19,136 nucleotides of DNA from an uncultured Clostridiaceae bacterium (GCA_958402495.1 CATXTS010000023.1:1-19136), one strand, 5' to 3'. Counted from the stretch's first letter, positions 8,206-15,577 are shown. Numbers and translations: made by a program. The notes: generated by a model from the letters alone, not told the origin.

Positions 8206-9075
8206 TTATAAAAACCAATCAATTAGTATTCCAAATAGAACCCCCACTGCATATAGGATACCTGCAATCTTTATATTTTCTTTTATATTCTTATTTACTT
8301 TAAATAAAACCAGAATACCAATTCCAGAACCTACTAACAAGCCAGCAATCATAGAGCCCATACTAATTACCTGTGATAAGTATAATTTCGTAATAATCAC
8401 AGAACCTGCACAATTAGGAATGAACCCTACCATCGCAGCAATCATTGGTCCTACTATTGGTTTATTTAAGATGATATTGGCTAAAGTTTCTTCTCCCATA
8501 AAATATATTATCATATTTAAAATAAGAGTTACTAATAAAATAAATATAAATATATGTATAGTATGTTTTAAAGCTGATAAGAAAATCCCTTCTTTTTCAC
8601 AGTGACAGTGTTCGTGTTCACAAATTTCACCAATTGCTTCTTCTGAAGGGCTTTCCTCTTTCTTCTTTTTAAAAGCTCGTCCCACTATATCTATTAAAAA
8701 TCCAATGATAATACCAATTACTAATTTAATACCTAATATTTCTAAAATCGTACCTATCGGTGCCGCTTCTGATATGAATACTGGTAACATTTCATCAGAA
8801 GTAGATAGAAAAATAGCAATTAATGTCCCTAATGTAATAATTCTACCTGCATATAAATTAGCTGCCGCTGCTGAAAATCCACACTGTGGGAAAACACCTA
8901 ATATTCCACCCCATAAAGGTCCAAACTTACCTGATTTTTGAATGACTTTCTTTGCTTTTTCTCCTGTTTTATGTTCTATATATTCCATTATGATATAAGT
9001 AATTAATAAAAATGGTAACAACTTTATACCATCTATGGCTGTGTCCATCAAGACATCTAACATTTCTAATTCCAC
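8206..9075 (-). CDS. Putative 10-TM heavy-metal/arsenic exporter (ArsP_2-like permease)
   Basis: A 289-residue polytopic membrane protein with two similar halves. The first carries GVFPQCGFSAAAANLYAGRI (P63, C65) and the second GFIPNCAGSVIITKLYL (P220, C222), each within a helix; this pseudo-repeat with a P-x-C motif typifies the putative 10-TM heavy-metal exporter family. Between the halves a cytoplasmic linker at about 135-165 is charged and contains CEHEHCHCEKEG, a Cys/His-rich patch suited to binding metal. About 8-9 hydrophobic segments can be counted. The family is proposed to export arsenicals or divalent metals, without firm proof for this subgroup. The gene has its own promoter and is single. 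The start is supported by AAGGTGG upstream. Confidence 0.8.
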   Translation of the reverse strand: MELEMLDVLMDTAIDGIKLLPFLLITYIIMEYIEHKTGEKAKKVIQKSGKFGPLWGGILGVFPQCGFSAAAANLYAGRIITLGTLIAIFLSTSDEMLPVFISEAAPIGTILEILGIKLVIGIIIGFLIDIVGRAFKKKKEESPSEEAIGEICEHEHCHCEKEGIFLSALKHTIHIFIFILLVTLILNMIIYFMGEETLANIILNKPIVGPMIAAMVGFIPNCAGSVIITKLYLSQVISMGSMIAGLLVGSGIGILVLFKVNKNIKENIKIAGILYAVGVLFGILIDWFL

Positions 9076-9100
9076 CTTTTACTTTATTTTTTATGGTATC

Positions 9101-9129
9101 ATCATATCATAGAAAAGCCTTATCTGCAA
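9101..9129 (-). promoter_or_regulatory. Sigma-A promoter of the exporter gene
   Basis: On the minus strand TTGCAG (9129-9124), exactly 17 bases, TATGAT (9106-9101). The -10 region lies in a run of TATGATATGATGATACCATA, an imperfect repeat of ATGAT that could hold a metal-sensor operator, though I cannot assign one. Confidence 0.6.
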
Positions 9130-9161
9130 GAAAAAAATGATAAAAGAAGCTATCTAACTGC

Positions 9162-9190
9162 CATGAAAGGGCCATTAAGGCCCTTTCATG
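9162..9190. terminator. Perfect 12-bp palindrome over the stop codon of the GNAT-like gene
   Basis: CATGAAAGGGCC and GGCCCTTTCATG flank a 5-base loop. The arm contains the TGA stop of the GNAT-like gene (9186-9188). There is no immediate T-run, but a T-rich stretch lies about 30 bases further along the minus strand. It is probably a terminator or 3'-end stabilising hairpin separating this gene from the exporter gene. Confidence 0.6.
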
Positions 9191-9632
9191 TAGCAATATC
9201 CACCATATCTGTCATCAGTGGATGTTGATATTCATTTTTATAAATCCAAACTCTATCATACAGAAATTTCTCTTTTAATAGCTTAATAAACAATTCCTGT
9301 ATTTGTGGCCTCTTCATCTTATCTTCTGCATTGGATAAGACAATTTTCACATAAGCTTCACGGCCCATCGTATGTGGTTTCGCAATCGCTTCAATAAGTC
9401 CTATGACAACTCCATCTTCCAAAATTACAAATTGGAAATTAGAGATATCCTCTAAAAAAGCTTTCGTCTCTTTTTTCTGAGAGATAATTCTGTCCCTCAT
9501 TTGTTTTCCAAGAGGCATATTGTATCTAGCGATATAGGCTGCTGCATCATTTGGCATAGCTAAACGAATAGCATATCTCCCCTCTTGTATGATGTAGGAA
9601 GCATCTATCTTCCGTTTCCTGTTTTGATTCAT
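9186..9632 (-). CDS. GNAT-fold acetyltransferase-like protein
   Basis: A 148-residue protein from the ATG at 9630-9632, chosen because AGGAGG lies 9 bases before it; an upstream in-frame ATG adding MYSRRSNK contains that site and is rejected. The order of elements suggests a GNAT fold: IIQEGRYAIRLAMPNDAAAYIARYN near 16-40, the strand pair FQFVILEDGVVIGLIEAI at about 70-88, AYVKIVLSN at about 98-106, then a helix QIQELFIKLLKEKF and a final strand VWIYKNEYQHP. The acetyl-CoA pyrophosphate loop (R/QxxGxG/A) is not recognisable, so it may be inactive or divergent. No substrate can be named. It has its own promoter inside the end of the patatin gene. Confidence 0.6.
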   Translation of the reverse strand: MNQNRKRKIDASYIIQEGRYAIRLAMPNDAAAYIARYNMPLGKQMRDRIISQKKETKAFLEDISNFQFVILEDGVVIGLIEAIAKPHTMGREAYVKIVLSNAEDKMKRPQIQELFIKLLKEKFLYDRVWIYKNEYQHPLMTDMVDIAT

Positions 9633-9674
9633 CTTATTGCTCCTCCTGCTATACATTTTTGCATTACGTTAACT

Positions 9675-9703
9675 ATTATATCATCTTTTTTCTTCTTTGA
9701 CAA
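9675..9703 (-). promoter_or_regulatory. Sigma-A promoter of the GNAT-like gene, -35 inside patatin ORF
   Basis: Minus strand TTGTCA (9703-9698), 17 bases, TATAAT (9680-9675). The -35 and spacer lie in the last codons of the patatin gene, whose stop is at 9681-9683. Confidence 0.7.
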
Positions 9704-10547
9704 CCCTTTGAATTGCTTCTAAATGATCTATGACACATTGATAACCATATTGGTAACAGCTATCTAATTTTTGTGTATCTAATAATCCCACTTTATCGGT
9801 ATACACATTTAATACATAGTCACTCATCTCTAAACTTTCCTCTGATATTTTGCTCCCCATAATATCAATTGTTTTCATGACAATATCCATTAAATTGCTT
9901 TTTTCATCAATCGGGTCTGCATCAAATTTAACAGCAATCACCTTATCTGCTCCTTGTTTTTTTACCTCATTAACAGGAATATTATCTAAAGCACCTCCAT
10001 CCATAAAAGCATGCGTATCTACCTTACAAGGGCTAAATACAGCTGGAAAACTACTACTGGCTCTTACTGCTTTTCCGATACTAATTTGTGTAATATATTG
10101 CAAACTATCTTCTGTTTGCTTTGGAACAAAGTTTGTAAAAACATATTCTTTAGACTCTGTAATATCTACACTGGGAATTACTAAAGGCATCTTAATTTGA
10201 CCAATCTCTTTTATCCCTTTTCTTGCTGCCATTTTATCATATACTTTTTCAATTGCTTCCCCACTTTTTAAGCCTGTTAATATTTTTCTTTTATTTCCTA
10301 ATAGATTCTGTATCCCACTTAATAGTGGATTGCTATTCATTCCTGCAATATCTTTGGCATATTTTTTAAACAACATATATATGTAATAGGGTGAATATCC
10401 CATAGCATATAAAGAAGCTATCATACTGCCAGCACTAGTTCCGCCAATGACATCTATGGTAATGTGATTATCTTCTAAGGCTTTTAGAACCCCTGCATGT
10501 GCAATTCCTCTAATCCCTCCTCCTGATAATGCAATTCCTAATTTCAT
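9681..10547 (-). CDS. Patatin-like phospholipase / acyl hydrolase
   Basis: A 288-residue protein from the ATG at 10545-10547, which is preceded by AAAGGAGG at 10 bases; an upstream start adding 15 residues would include that site and is rejected. It has all patatin elements: the oxyanion hole GGGIRGIAHAGVL (residues 9-21), nucleophile elbow GGTSAGS (S38), and the catalytic Asp in FMDGGALDN (D183), giving a Ser-Asp dyad. It resembles bacterial RssA/YchK-type cytosolic patatins of about 280-320 residues; no signal peptide is visible. Members hydrolyse phospholipids or other acyl esters; the substrate here is unknown. The ribosome binding site is sequestered in a long hairpin, which suggests translational control. 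Confidence 0.92.
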   Translation of the reverse strand: MKLGIALSGGGIRGIAHAGVLKALEDNHITIDVIGGTSAGSMIASLYAMGYSPYYIYMLFKKYAKDIAGMNSNPLLSGIQNLLGNKRKILTGLKSGEAIEKVYDKMAARKGIKEIGQIKMPLVIPSVDITESKEYVFTNFVPKQTEDSLQYITQISIGKAVRASSSFPAVFSPCKVDTHAFMDGGALDNIPVNEVKKQGADKVIAVKFDADPIDEKSNLMDIVMKTIDIMGSKISEESLEMSDYVLNVYTDKVGLLDTQKLDSCYQYGYQCVIDHLEAIQRVVKEEKR

Positions 10548-10555
10548 ATGCCAAA

Positions 10556-10620
10556 AACCTCCTTTATTTAAACTACTATTAGTATTTACCAATATTGTAT
10601 GTTTAAACCTAAAGGAGGTT
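10556..10620 (-). promoter_or_regulatory. Anti-Shine-Dalgarno hairpin in the patatin leader
   Basis: On the minus strand AACCTCCTTT (10620-10611) pairs perfectly with AAAGGAGGTT (10565-10556). Inside that, TTTAAAC pairs with GTTTAAA (10607-10601 and 10573-10567) around a small bulge and a 27-base loop. The 3' arm contains the complete patatin ribosome binding site, and it is followed by TTT. The hairpin would hide the site, or end transcription from the prepilin-like gene, or both. Confidence 0.65.
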
Positions 10621-10643
10621 ATTTTTCTATTCTTATTTTTTAC

Positions 10644-11471
10644 TTACATATATAAAATTTTAAATAAATTACTGTTTTCATTATCATCTGAATGTACCGT
10701 CAATCTAAAATAATGGTAATCTTTCTGTATAGAGATAAATTCATCATAAATTAACTTTGTAGAACGAGTTGGTCTAACGACTGTATCTGTTTTTAAAGTA
10801 TCCCATGTACTATTATCTGTAGAAGCTTGTAAAGTTACACTCACATTAGAAGTTTTAATAGCATCCTTATTTCCTACTGACACATAAATATATATATTGG
10901 TTACTCTTGCAGAAATGTTATTTGAAAATGGTGTTATCGTTTGTCCCGTAGAAATTGTTGCACTAGATGTTAAAAAGCTAATTGGCTTTCCTGCTACTAC
11001 ATAAGGCAAATTTTCTATAATAGTATCTACACTTGCTTGATTATCAATGTTTATATTTCTATCTTGTAAAATTTGTAACACACTATTTCTTAATTTTGTA
11101 AAATCTGTTTCTAGTAAATCATATTTGTTCTGTAGTATCGACGATTGACTCTGTAGTACTGACAATTGGCTCTGTAGACTAGAAATGGTCTTATTTTGTT
11201 CTTCTATTTGTTTTCGAAGGGCTATGATTGTTGCCTCATCCCCGGAGGAATTATTAGAATCTTGTCCTCCTGTTGCTAATTCTTCATATAATCTATTTAA
11301 TTGTTTTTCTTCTGCCTCACTTGCTAGTGTAGCATTTTCTTTGGCTTGTTTTGCTTTAGTAATCAGTCCATCTTCTCCAATTGTCATATTGAGACTAACA
11401 CCTGCTAAAATAATTAATATAATAATGGTTATTACTAAAGATACCATGGTTATTCCTTTTTCCTTTTTCAT
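10644..11471 (-). CDS. Prepilin-like coiled-coil surface protein
   Basis: A 275-residue protein with a class III-like prepilin leader: MKKEKG, then ITMVSLVITIIILIILAGVSL (residues 7-27). The Glu normally at +5 of the mature protein is missing (Ser). A polar helix (GLITKAKQAKENATLASEAEEKQLNRLYEELA) follows at 35-66, then a Ser/Asn linker, a coiled coil at about 79-138 with regular Leu heptads (LQSQLSVLQSQSSILQNK), and a C-terminal beta-rich domain at about 160-275. That domain (VTLQASTDNSTWDTLKT, YHYFRLTVHSDD) recalls discoidin/F5-F8-type binding domains. It is probably an exported, membrane-anchored or pilus-associated adhesin. AAAGGAG precedes the ATG and a consensus promoter lies upstream. 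The leader is clear; the binding role is inference. Confidence 0.8.
   Translation of the reverse strand: MKKEKGITMVSLVITIIILIILAGVSLNMTIGEDGLITKAKQAKENATLASEAEEKQLNRLYEELATGGQDSNNSSGDEATIIALRKQIEEQNKTISSLQSQLSVLQSQSSILQNKYDLLETDFTKLRNSVLQILQDRNINIDNQASVDTIIENLPYVVAGKPISFLTSSATISTGQTITPFSNNISARVTNIYIYVSVGNKDAIKTSNVSVTLQASTDNSTWDTLKTDTVVRPTRSTKLIYDEFISIQKDYHYFRLTVHSDDNENSNLFKILYM
11129..11191. repeat. 21-bp tandem repeat encoding coiled-coil heptads
   Basis: TCTGTAG recurs at 11129, 11150 and 11171, each exactly 21 bp apart, with similar bases between. Translated on the minus strand this gives the repeated LQSQ-type heptads. Copy-number slippage would lengthen or shorten the stalk in frame. 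Confidence 0.65.
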
Positions 11472-11504
11472 CTTTTACTCCTTTCATCTTCTGTCTATAC
11501 TTTT

Positions 11505-11533
11505 ATTTTATATTACCTTTTGGTTAATGTCAA
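11505..11533 (-). promoter_or_regulatory. Consensus sigma-A promoter of the prepilin-like gene
   Basis: Minus strand TTGACA (11533-11528), exactly 17 bases, TAAAAT (11510-11505). The -35 is a perfect consensus. It gives a leader of about 30 bases. Confidence 0.8.
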
Positions 11534-11678
11534 TTTTTTCTTTTTATGTTTATTTTCCTTTTTGTTCCTCTTTTTTACAATCTCTTTTATGTAACTGTTT
11601 GAACTAACTGTGTTATAAAAACTATAAGAGTAAAAATGATGAAAAGTCAAAAATTCTAGCTTATACCATTTAGCTATT

Positions 11679-13799
11679 TTAATAGCCTGTTTGTGGTAGT
11701 TTTTTGGGTACTATAGACGTATTGGTAATTTCTAGTTCCATAAGTTGCAGATGTTCTTCTATTGTTACTTCTATCTCTTGTGTATTTAACTGGTAACCAG
11801 CGCCTGCCTCTACTTCCTTAATTCTATAGACGCCCTTATCTAACCATTTCGTTTCTGCAATTCCCTCTTCATTAGTAATTACTGTATCTATTATTATTCC
11901 CTGTTTATCATAAATTTCAAATTTAACATGTGCAATTGGGCTACCTGCTTTTTTACCATTTACCAGATTATCATCTTGACTAGTTTTTATTATCTTAATT
12001 TTTCCTTTTATTCTTTCATTTTCTATCTGTAATTTGGTTGTTTCTTTTTCTTTAATCTCTACGCTTATTTTTTCTTCCTTTAATACATATTGTTCATTTG
12101 TCTCTACTTCTTCTAAGTAATATTTTCCTATAGGAAGTTCTTTGGTTATTGCTTTTCCCTGTGCATTGGTTATAATGGTATCTACCAGTTCTTCGTTTTC
12201 TCTTTTTACTAGAAACTTAACACCTTCTATTGGTATGGTATTGTCTTCTTTATCTACTTTGTATACTTCAATATTTCCTTTCTTTTTCACATTTTCTATA
12301 ACTTGTGTGCATAACTGGTTCCATGAAATAGTAATACTTACATCTGCTGCTATTTCATAATCTTGTTTTGTTTTTGTTTCTTTTAAGGTATAGATACCTA
12401 TAGGCAAATCCTTAACGATTGCTTCTCCTCTTTCATCTGTAATAATATGGCTAACTATATTTCCGGCCTTATCTAATAAATCGAACTCTACTTTTTCTAA
12501 ATGTATTTCTGGATTATCTTTATCTACTTTTATAATTTTTAAATCTCCTCTTTTTTTAGTATTGTCCCATACTACTTTAGACGTTTTTCCCCATTCCAAT
12601 ACTACCTTTCTTTCTTGCTCATCTAACACATAATCCGCATTTGTTTTTACTTCTTTTATGGTAATCGTCTGTGGCAATAGCTTATTTACATTTATTTTTC
12701 CTTCTGCATTGGTTGTATAATCTCCTATTTTATCACCTGCCTGTGAAAAAATAGAAAAAGTAACGCCTGGCATTGGCTGTTTTGTTTGTGCATCTATTTT
12801 TAATAAATCTAATGACGCATGATTAGCAGAAATACTCCATGAAGTACTTGTTCCTGCTTTTTCCCAACCAGCTGCATAAGTCACATAATTTTGTGCCTTT
12901 TCCATATGACTATGACAATAATAAATAGGATTAGATTTTATTTTAGCATCTCTTATAAAAATAGATATCTCTTGATTCTTTTTTATTTGTTTGGTTGGCA
13001 CCCCTACTTTAAATTGGGTTTGTGTTAGGTATTCTACTTCTTGGTTATTGGTATCTAGGATTTTAGTCCCCTCTATAGGATTGGTGATACTTACACGATA
13101 ACTTTCCATTTTTTGATTGGCTTGTACCTTATAGGCTTGTACATAATAAGAAACGCCTCCTATTTCCTCTATATGTTTTTCTCCTTGTTGTTGCACATGT
13201 ACTTCTGGTTTAGTGTAACTTTCTACACCCGAGATGCCATATTGATACAATGCCTGGGCTACTTCTAATACCTTTGTTCCTCTTCTTTGAATTTCTTCTA
13301 CGCTATTACCATCTACGGCTCTATTTCCTACTATATATTTTTCTTTTGGAGACTTTCCTTGTGCATAACTATGTAAGGCTACTTTTGTAGCTGTATAAAA
13401 ATCATCATCACATTCTAAGTTCCATTCTAAATAGGTAGAGCCCCTATATCCTTTACTTAATATTCTCCAAATAACCGGATTATTTTCTCTACTTAAAGTT
13501 ACATCATATGCCTCATAACCTGTACCTATCCCTTCTTTTTCTGGCTCTATACAAAAAGCTGGGTATTTTTTTCCTTCTTCTTTATCTATATAATACACAT
13601 ACCAAACAATCTTATAACTCCATTTTTGGTAATCTTCCATCCAGTATTCTAATAAAGAATCACATTCATGGTCTCCTTGTAAATATAAGGTGTCTCCTTC
13701 TGCAATGTTTGCTTTAACCTCTCTATATGGTAAGCCTAATAGCATTATTTGTAATAAAATACAGACTATTACTATCGTTTTATTTATGAAACTCTTCAT
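11679..13799 (-). CDS. Thioester-domain/SpaA-repeat surface protein ending in LPQTGY
   Basis: A 706-residue exported protein. Residues 1-30 are a signal peptide. Residues 55-190 resemble a TQXA thioester adhesin domain: the conserved Cys is in YPAFCIEP (C83) and the TQxA motif position reads TATKVA, with Lys139 where Gln is expected. A linker domain (about 195-325) is followed by four SpaA/Cna-B domains near 328-415, 418-505, 508-596 and 599-695. Each has a Lys in the first strand (K334, K424, K514, K605), a Glu in a (K/E)E(V/T) motif (E383, E474, E564, E662) and a closing Asn (N413, N503, N594, N693), as needed for intramolecular isopeptide bonds. It ends VPKKLPQTGY then stop, with no hydrophobic helix or basic tail after LPQTG. 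It is a candidate pilin tip or adhesin. No sortase gene is in the window. Confidence 0.88.
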   Translation of the reverse strand: MKSFINKTIVIVCILLQIMLLGLPYREVKANIAEGDTLYLQGDHECDSLLEYWMEDYQKWSYKIVWYVYYIDKEEGKKYPAFCIEPEKEGIGTGYEAYDVTLSRENNPVIWRILSKGYRGSTYLEWNLECDDDFYTATKVALHSYAQGKSPKEKYIVGNRAVDGNSVEEIQRRGTKVLEVAQALYQYGISGVESYTKPEVHVQQQGEKHIEEIGGVSYYVQAYKVQANQKMESYRVSITNPIEGTKILDTNNQEVEYLTQTQFKVGVPTKQIKKNQEISIFIRDAKIKSNPIYYCHSHMEKAQNYVTYAAGWEKAGTSTSWSISANHASLDLLKIDAQTKQPMPGVTFSIFSQAGDKIGDYTTNAEGKINVNKLLPQTITIKEVKTNADYVLDEQERKVVLEWGKTSKVVWDNTKKRGDLKIIKVDKDNPEIHLEKVEFDLLDKAGNIVSHIITDERGEAIVKDLPIGIYTLKETKTKQDYEIAADVSITISWNQLCTQVIENVKKKGNIEVYKVDKEDNTIPIEGVKFLVKRENEELVDTIITNAQGKAITKELPIGKYYLEEVETNEQYVLKEEKISVEIKEKETTKLQIENERIKGKIKIIKTSQDDNLVNGKKAGSPIAHVKFEIYDKQGIIIDTVITNEEGIAETKWLDKGVYRIKEVEAGAGYQLNTQEIEVTIEEHLQLMELEITNTSIVPKKLPQTGY

Positions 13800-13833
13800 T
13801 TTATTCCTTCTTTCTTTTTCCCCTTTTTTCGCA

Positions 13834-13872
13834 GAAAAAAAGAGCCAAATAAAACGTTTAAACGCTTTACTT
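13834..13872 (-). terminator. Probable terminator after rpsR
   Basis: On the minus strand AAGTAAAGCG and CGTTTTATTT pair (two G.T) around TTTAAA, followed by GGCTC and a run of seven T. The core CGTTTAAACG is also a perfect 10-bp palindrome. It would end the rpsF operon just before the SpaA-type gene. Confidence 0.5.
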
Positions 13873-13906
13873 AGCCCCTATTTTTATCATCCTCAATTTT
13901 TGAAAA

Positions 13907-14191
13907 TTACTCTTGTGTAAAAGGTAATATAGCAATTTGTCTTGCTCTTTTTACTGCAAGTGTAATATCTCTTTGATGTTTTGCACAAGCACCAGTTGCT
14001 CTTCTTGGTAAGATTTTACCTTTATCATTAATAAATTTCTTTAATTGTTCTGCATTTTTATAATCTAAAACAAGATTTTTGTCTGCACATAAAGGACAAA
14101 CTTTCTTTCTCATTTTTCTAAACCTTGGATTATAATCATCATCTGCATTGTTGTTTCTATTATTTCTTTTATTTGGTTTTCTATCTGCCAT
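13907..14191 (-). CDS. rpsR: Small ribosomal subunit protein bS18
   Basis: A 94-residue S18. The conserved core is [62 protein letters not shown], which binds next to S6 on the 30S platform. CPLC plus the later Cys in GACAKHQ belong to the zinc-binding type of S18, so this is the metal-dependent paralogue. The N-terminus is a long basic/Asn-rich extension (about 30 residues). It is the last gene of the rpsF-ssb-rpsR operon, 50 bp after ssb, with a G-rich ribosome binding site. Confidence 0.97.
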   Translation of the reverse strand: MADRKPNKRNNRNNNADDDYNPRFRKMRKKVCPLCADKNLVLDYKNAEQLKKFINDKGKILPRRATGACAKHQRDITLAVKRARQIAILPFTQE

Positions 14192-14241
14192 TTTCTTTCC
14201 CCCCTAACGCTTATTATATTTTTGCTTATATATATTTTTCT

Positions 14242-14667
14242 CTAAAATGGTAGGTCATCTCCTGAAGACACTTCAAAATCAGAACTTCCGCTGTTATCTG
14301 GCATAGTTCCGAATGTAGGGTCAAATCCACCAGTAGCTTCGCCTTCTCTTTTGCTATCTGCAAAATAAGCTTCTTCTGCTACCACTTCTGTTATGTAATG
14401 TTTTTGACCTTGGTCATCATCCCAAGTTCTAGTTTGAATTCTTCCAATAACACCTACTTGTTGGCCTTTTCTGAAATATTTACTACAGAATTCACCTAAT
14501 TTACTCCAAGCAACAATATTAATAAAGTCTGCTTGGCGCTCTTCTCCTTGTCTTGTAAATCTTCTGTTGACTGCAAGACTGAAAGAAGCAACTAATGTAT
14601 TATTTGTTTGTGTGTATCTTACTTCTGGGTCTTTGGTTAATCTTCCCATTAAAATAACTTTGTTCAT
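14242..14667 (-). CDS. ssb: Single-stranded DNA-binding protein
   Basis: A 141-residue SSB. The OB fold covers residues 1-105 (MNKVILMGRLTKDPEVRYTQ, FINIVAWSKLGEFCSKYFRKGQQVGVIGRIQTRTW). A short Gly/Ser-rich linker leads to the acidic tip DDLPF, which recruits repair and replication partners. It acts as a tetramer on ssDNA. Position between rpsF and rpsR is the classic Firmicutes order and marks this as the essential housekeeping SSB and not a phage or competence paralogue. The ribosome binding site AAGGAAGG precedes the ATG. Confidence 0.97.
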   Translation of the reverse strand: MNKVILMGRLTKDPEVRYTQTNNTLVASFSLAVNRRFTRQGEERQADFINIVAWSKLGEFCSKYFRKGQQVGVIGRIQTRTWDDDQGQKHYITEVVAEEAYFADSKREGEATGGFDPTFGTMPDNSGSSDFEVSSGDDLPF

Positions 14668-14703
14668 ATTTTACACCTTACCTTCCTTAAAAGGCCCCTT
14701 TTA

Positions 14704-14988
14704 CTAATCCTCTACTTTAATTGTCATGAATTTAATTACTTCGTCTGTAATTCTGTAATTTCTTTCAAGTTCAGCAATTAGGTTTGGATTTGCTTCAAAA
14801 TGATATACCACATAATATCCTTCTGTATTTTTTTGGATTTCATATGCTAATTTTCTTTTTCCTAATTCTTCTGCTTCTTCTACTTTACCATCAGTATTAA
14901 TTAAGTCTGTGAATTTTTTTACTAAGGCTTTGATACCTTCTTCATCAACACTTGGATTAATAATGACTACACTTTCGTATTTATTCAT
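14704..14988 (-). CDS. rpsF: Small ribosomal subunit protein bS6
   Basis: A 94-residue S6 with the usual ferredoxin-like fold and family motifs: MNKYESVVIINPSVDEEG at the start, ELGKRKLAYEIQKNTEGYYVVYHFEA in the middle and ERNYRITDEVIKFMTIK near the end. It pairs with S18 on the 30S subunit. It is first in the rpsF-ssb-rpsR operon and has a perfect AAAGGAGGTGA ribosome binding site. In several bacteria an S6:S18 complex represses this operon by binding the leader; the leader here has a hairpin but lacks the CCG element I would look for. Confidence 0.97.
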   Translation of the reverse strand: MNKYESVVIINPSVDEEGIKALVKKFTDLINTDGKVEEAEELGKRKLAYEIQKNTEGYYVVYHFEANPNLIAELERNYRITDEVIKFMTIKVED

Positions 14989-15016
14989 TATTGTTCACCT
15001 CCTTTTGGATTATTAA

Positions 15017-15083
15017 CCTACATAGTTGTATGTAAGTAAGGACATAAAAATAGCAACGCTATTCTTACAACGTTGCTATTTTA
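15017..15083 (-). promoter_or_regulatory. Structured leader of the rpsF operon
   Basis: Two hairpins are visible in the minus-strand leader. The first, TAAAATAGCAACG/CGTTGCTATTTTTA, starts at or just before the predicted transcription start and is followed by T-rich sequence, so it also serves as a terminator for the upstream Xre gene. The second, CTTACATA-CAAC-TATGTAGG (15036-15017, one wobble), lies 28 bases before the rpsF ATG and close to its ribosome binding site. The latter is a candidate autoregulatory element. Confidence 0.5.
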
Positions 15084-15106
15084 TCATATTTTTGTATATA
15101 ATACAA
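15078..15106 (-). promoter_or_regulatory. Sigma-A promoter of rpsF-ssb-rpsR
   Basis: Minus strand TTGTAT (15106-15101), exactly 17 bases, TAAAAT (15083-15078). Transcription should begin near 15071, inside the first leader hairpin. Confidence 0.7.
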
Positions 15107-15152
15107 GTGTTTTGGAAGATTTTATGAAAAAATAAATCCAAGAAAAGAGGTG

Positions 15153-15488
15153 TTAATCTTCTCTTGTCTTATTAAAATAAGTAATTAAATGTTCTATCGT
15201 TTCTTGGTCCTCTGGTCTTAACTTTTCAAAACCTAATAAGGAAAAAGGGATGTTGCTTTCTTTTTTTATATGTAAATACTCTGAAAAAATTTCATCTAAA
15301 CCAATATTAAACAGGTTACAAATTTTGACTAATACCTCATAAGAAGGTTTTGCTCTATCTTGTTCTACATCACTAATATATCGAGAAGAGACTTCTACTG
15401 CCTCTGCTAATTTTTCTTGTGTATATCCATAACTTTTTCGAATTTTTTTGATATGGCTTCCTATAGTAATTGTTTTTGGCTTCTTCAT
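15153..15488 (-). CDS. Xre-family helix-turn-helix regulator
   Basis: A 111-residue protein with a cro/C1-type HTH at residues 9-64 (GSHIKKIRKSYGYTQEKLAEAVEVSSRYISDVEQDRAKPSYEVL). The recognition helix lies near SSRYISDVE. A helical tail (EKLRPEDQETIEHLITYFNKT) probably dimerises. AGGTGA lies upstream of the ATG. It resembles the protein at 4548-4880 in size and layout, with different tails, so they are separate regulators. It lies between the rpsF operon and the small ORF/spoIVF cluster, on the same strand; the target is unknown. Confidence 0.87.
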   Translation of the reverse strand: MKKPKTITIGSHIKKIRKSYGYTQEKLAEAVEVSSRYISDVEQDRAKPSYEVLVKICNLFNIGLDEIFSEYLHIKKESNIPFSLLGFEKLRPEDQETIEHLITYFNKTRED

Positions 15489-15577
15489 TTTATTATCACC
15501 TTTATTTCCATTTTTTATTATGTTATACCAAATTTTTACAGGGAAATAAAGGATATAAGTTCGTTTTTTATCAGTTT

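Noticed and set aside
13851..13868. CGTTTAAACG palindrome as a regulator site
   Set aside because: It is the loop-proximal core of a longer hairpin followed by a T-run, so termination of the rpsF operon is the simpler reading.
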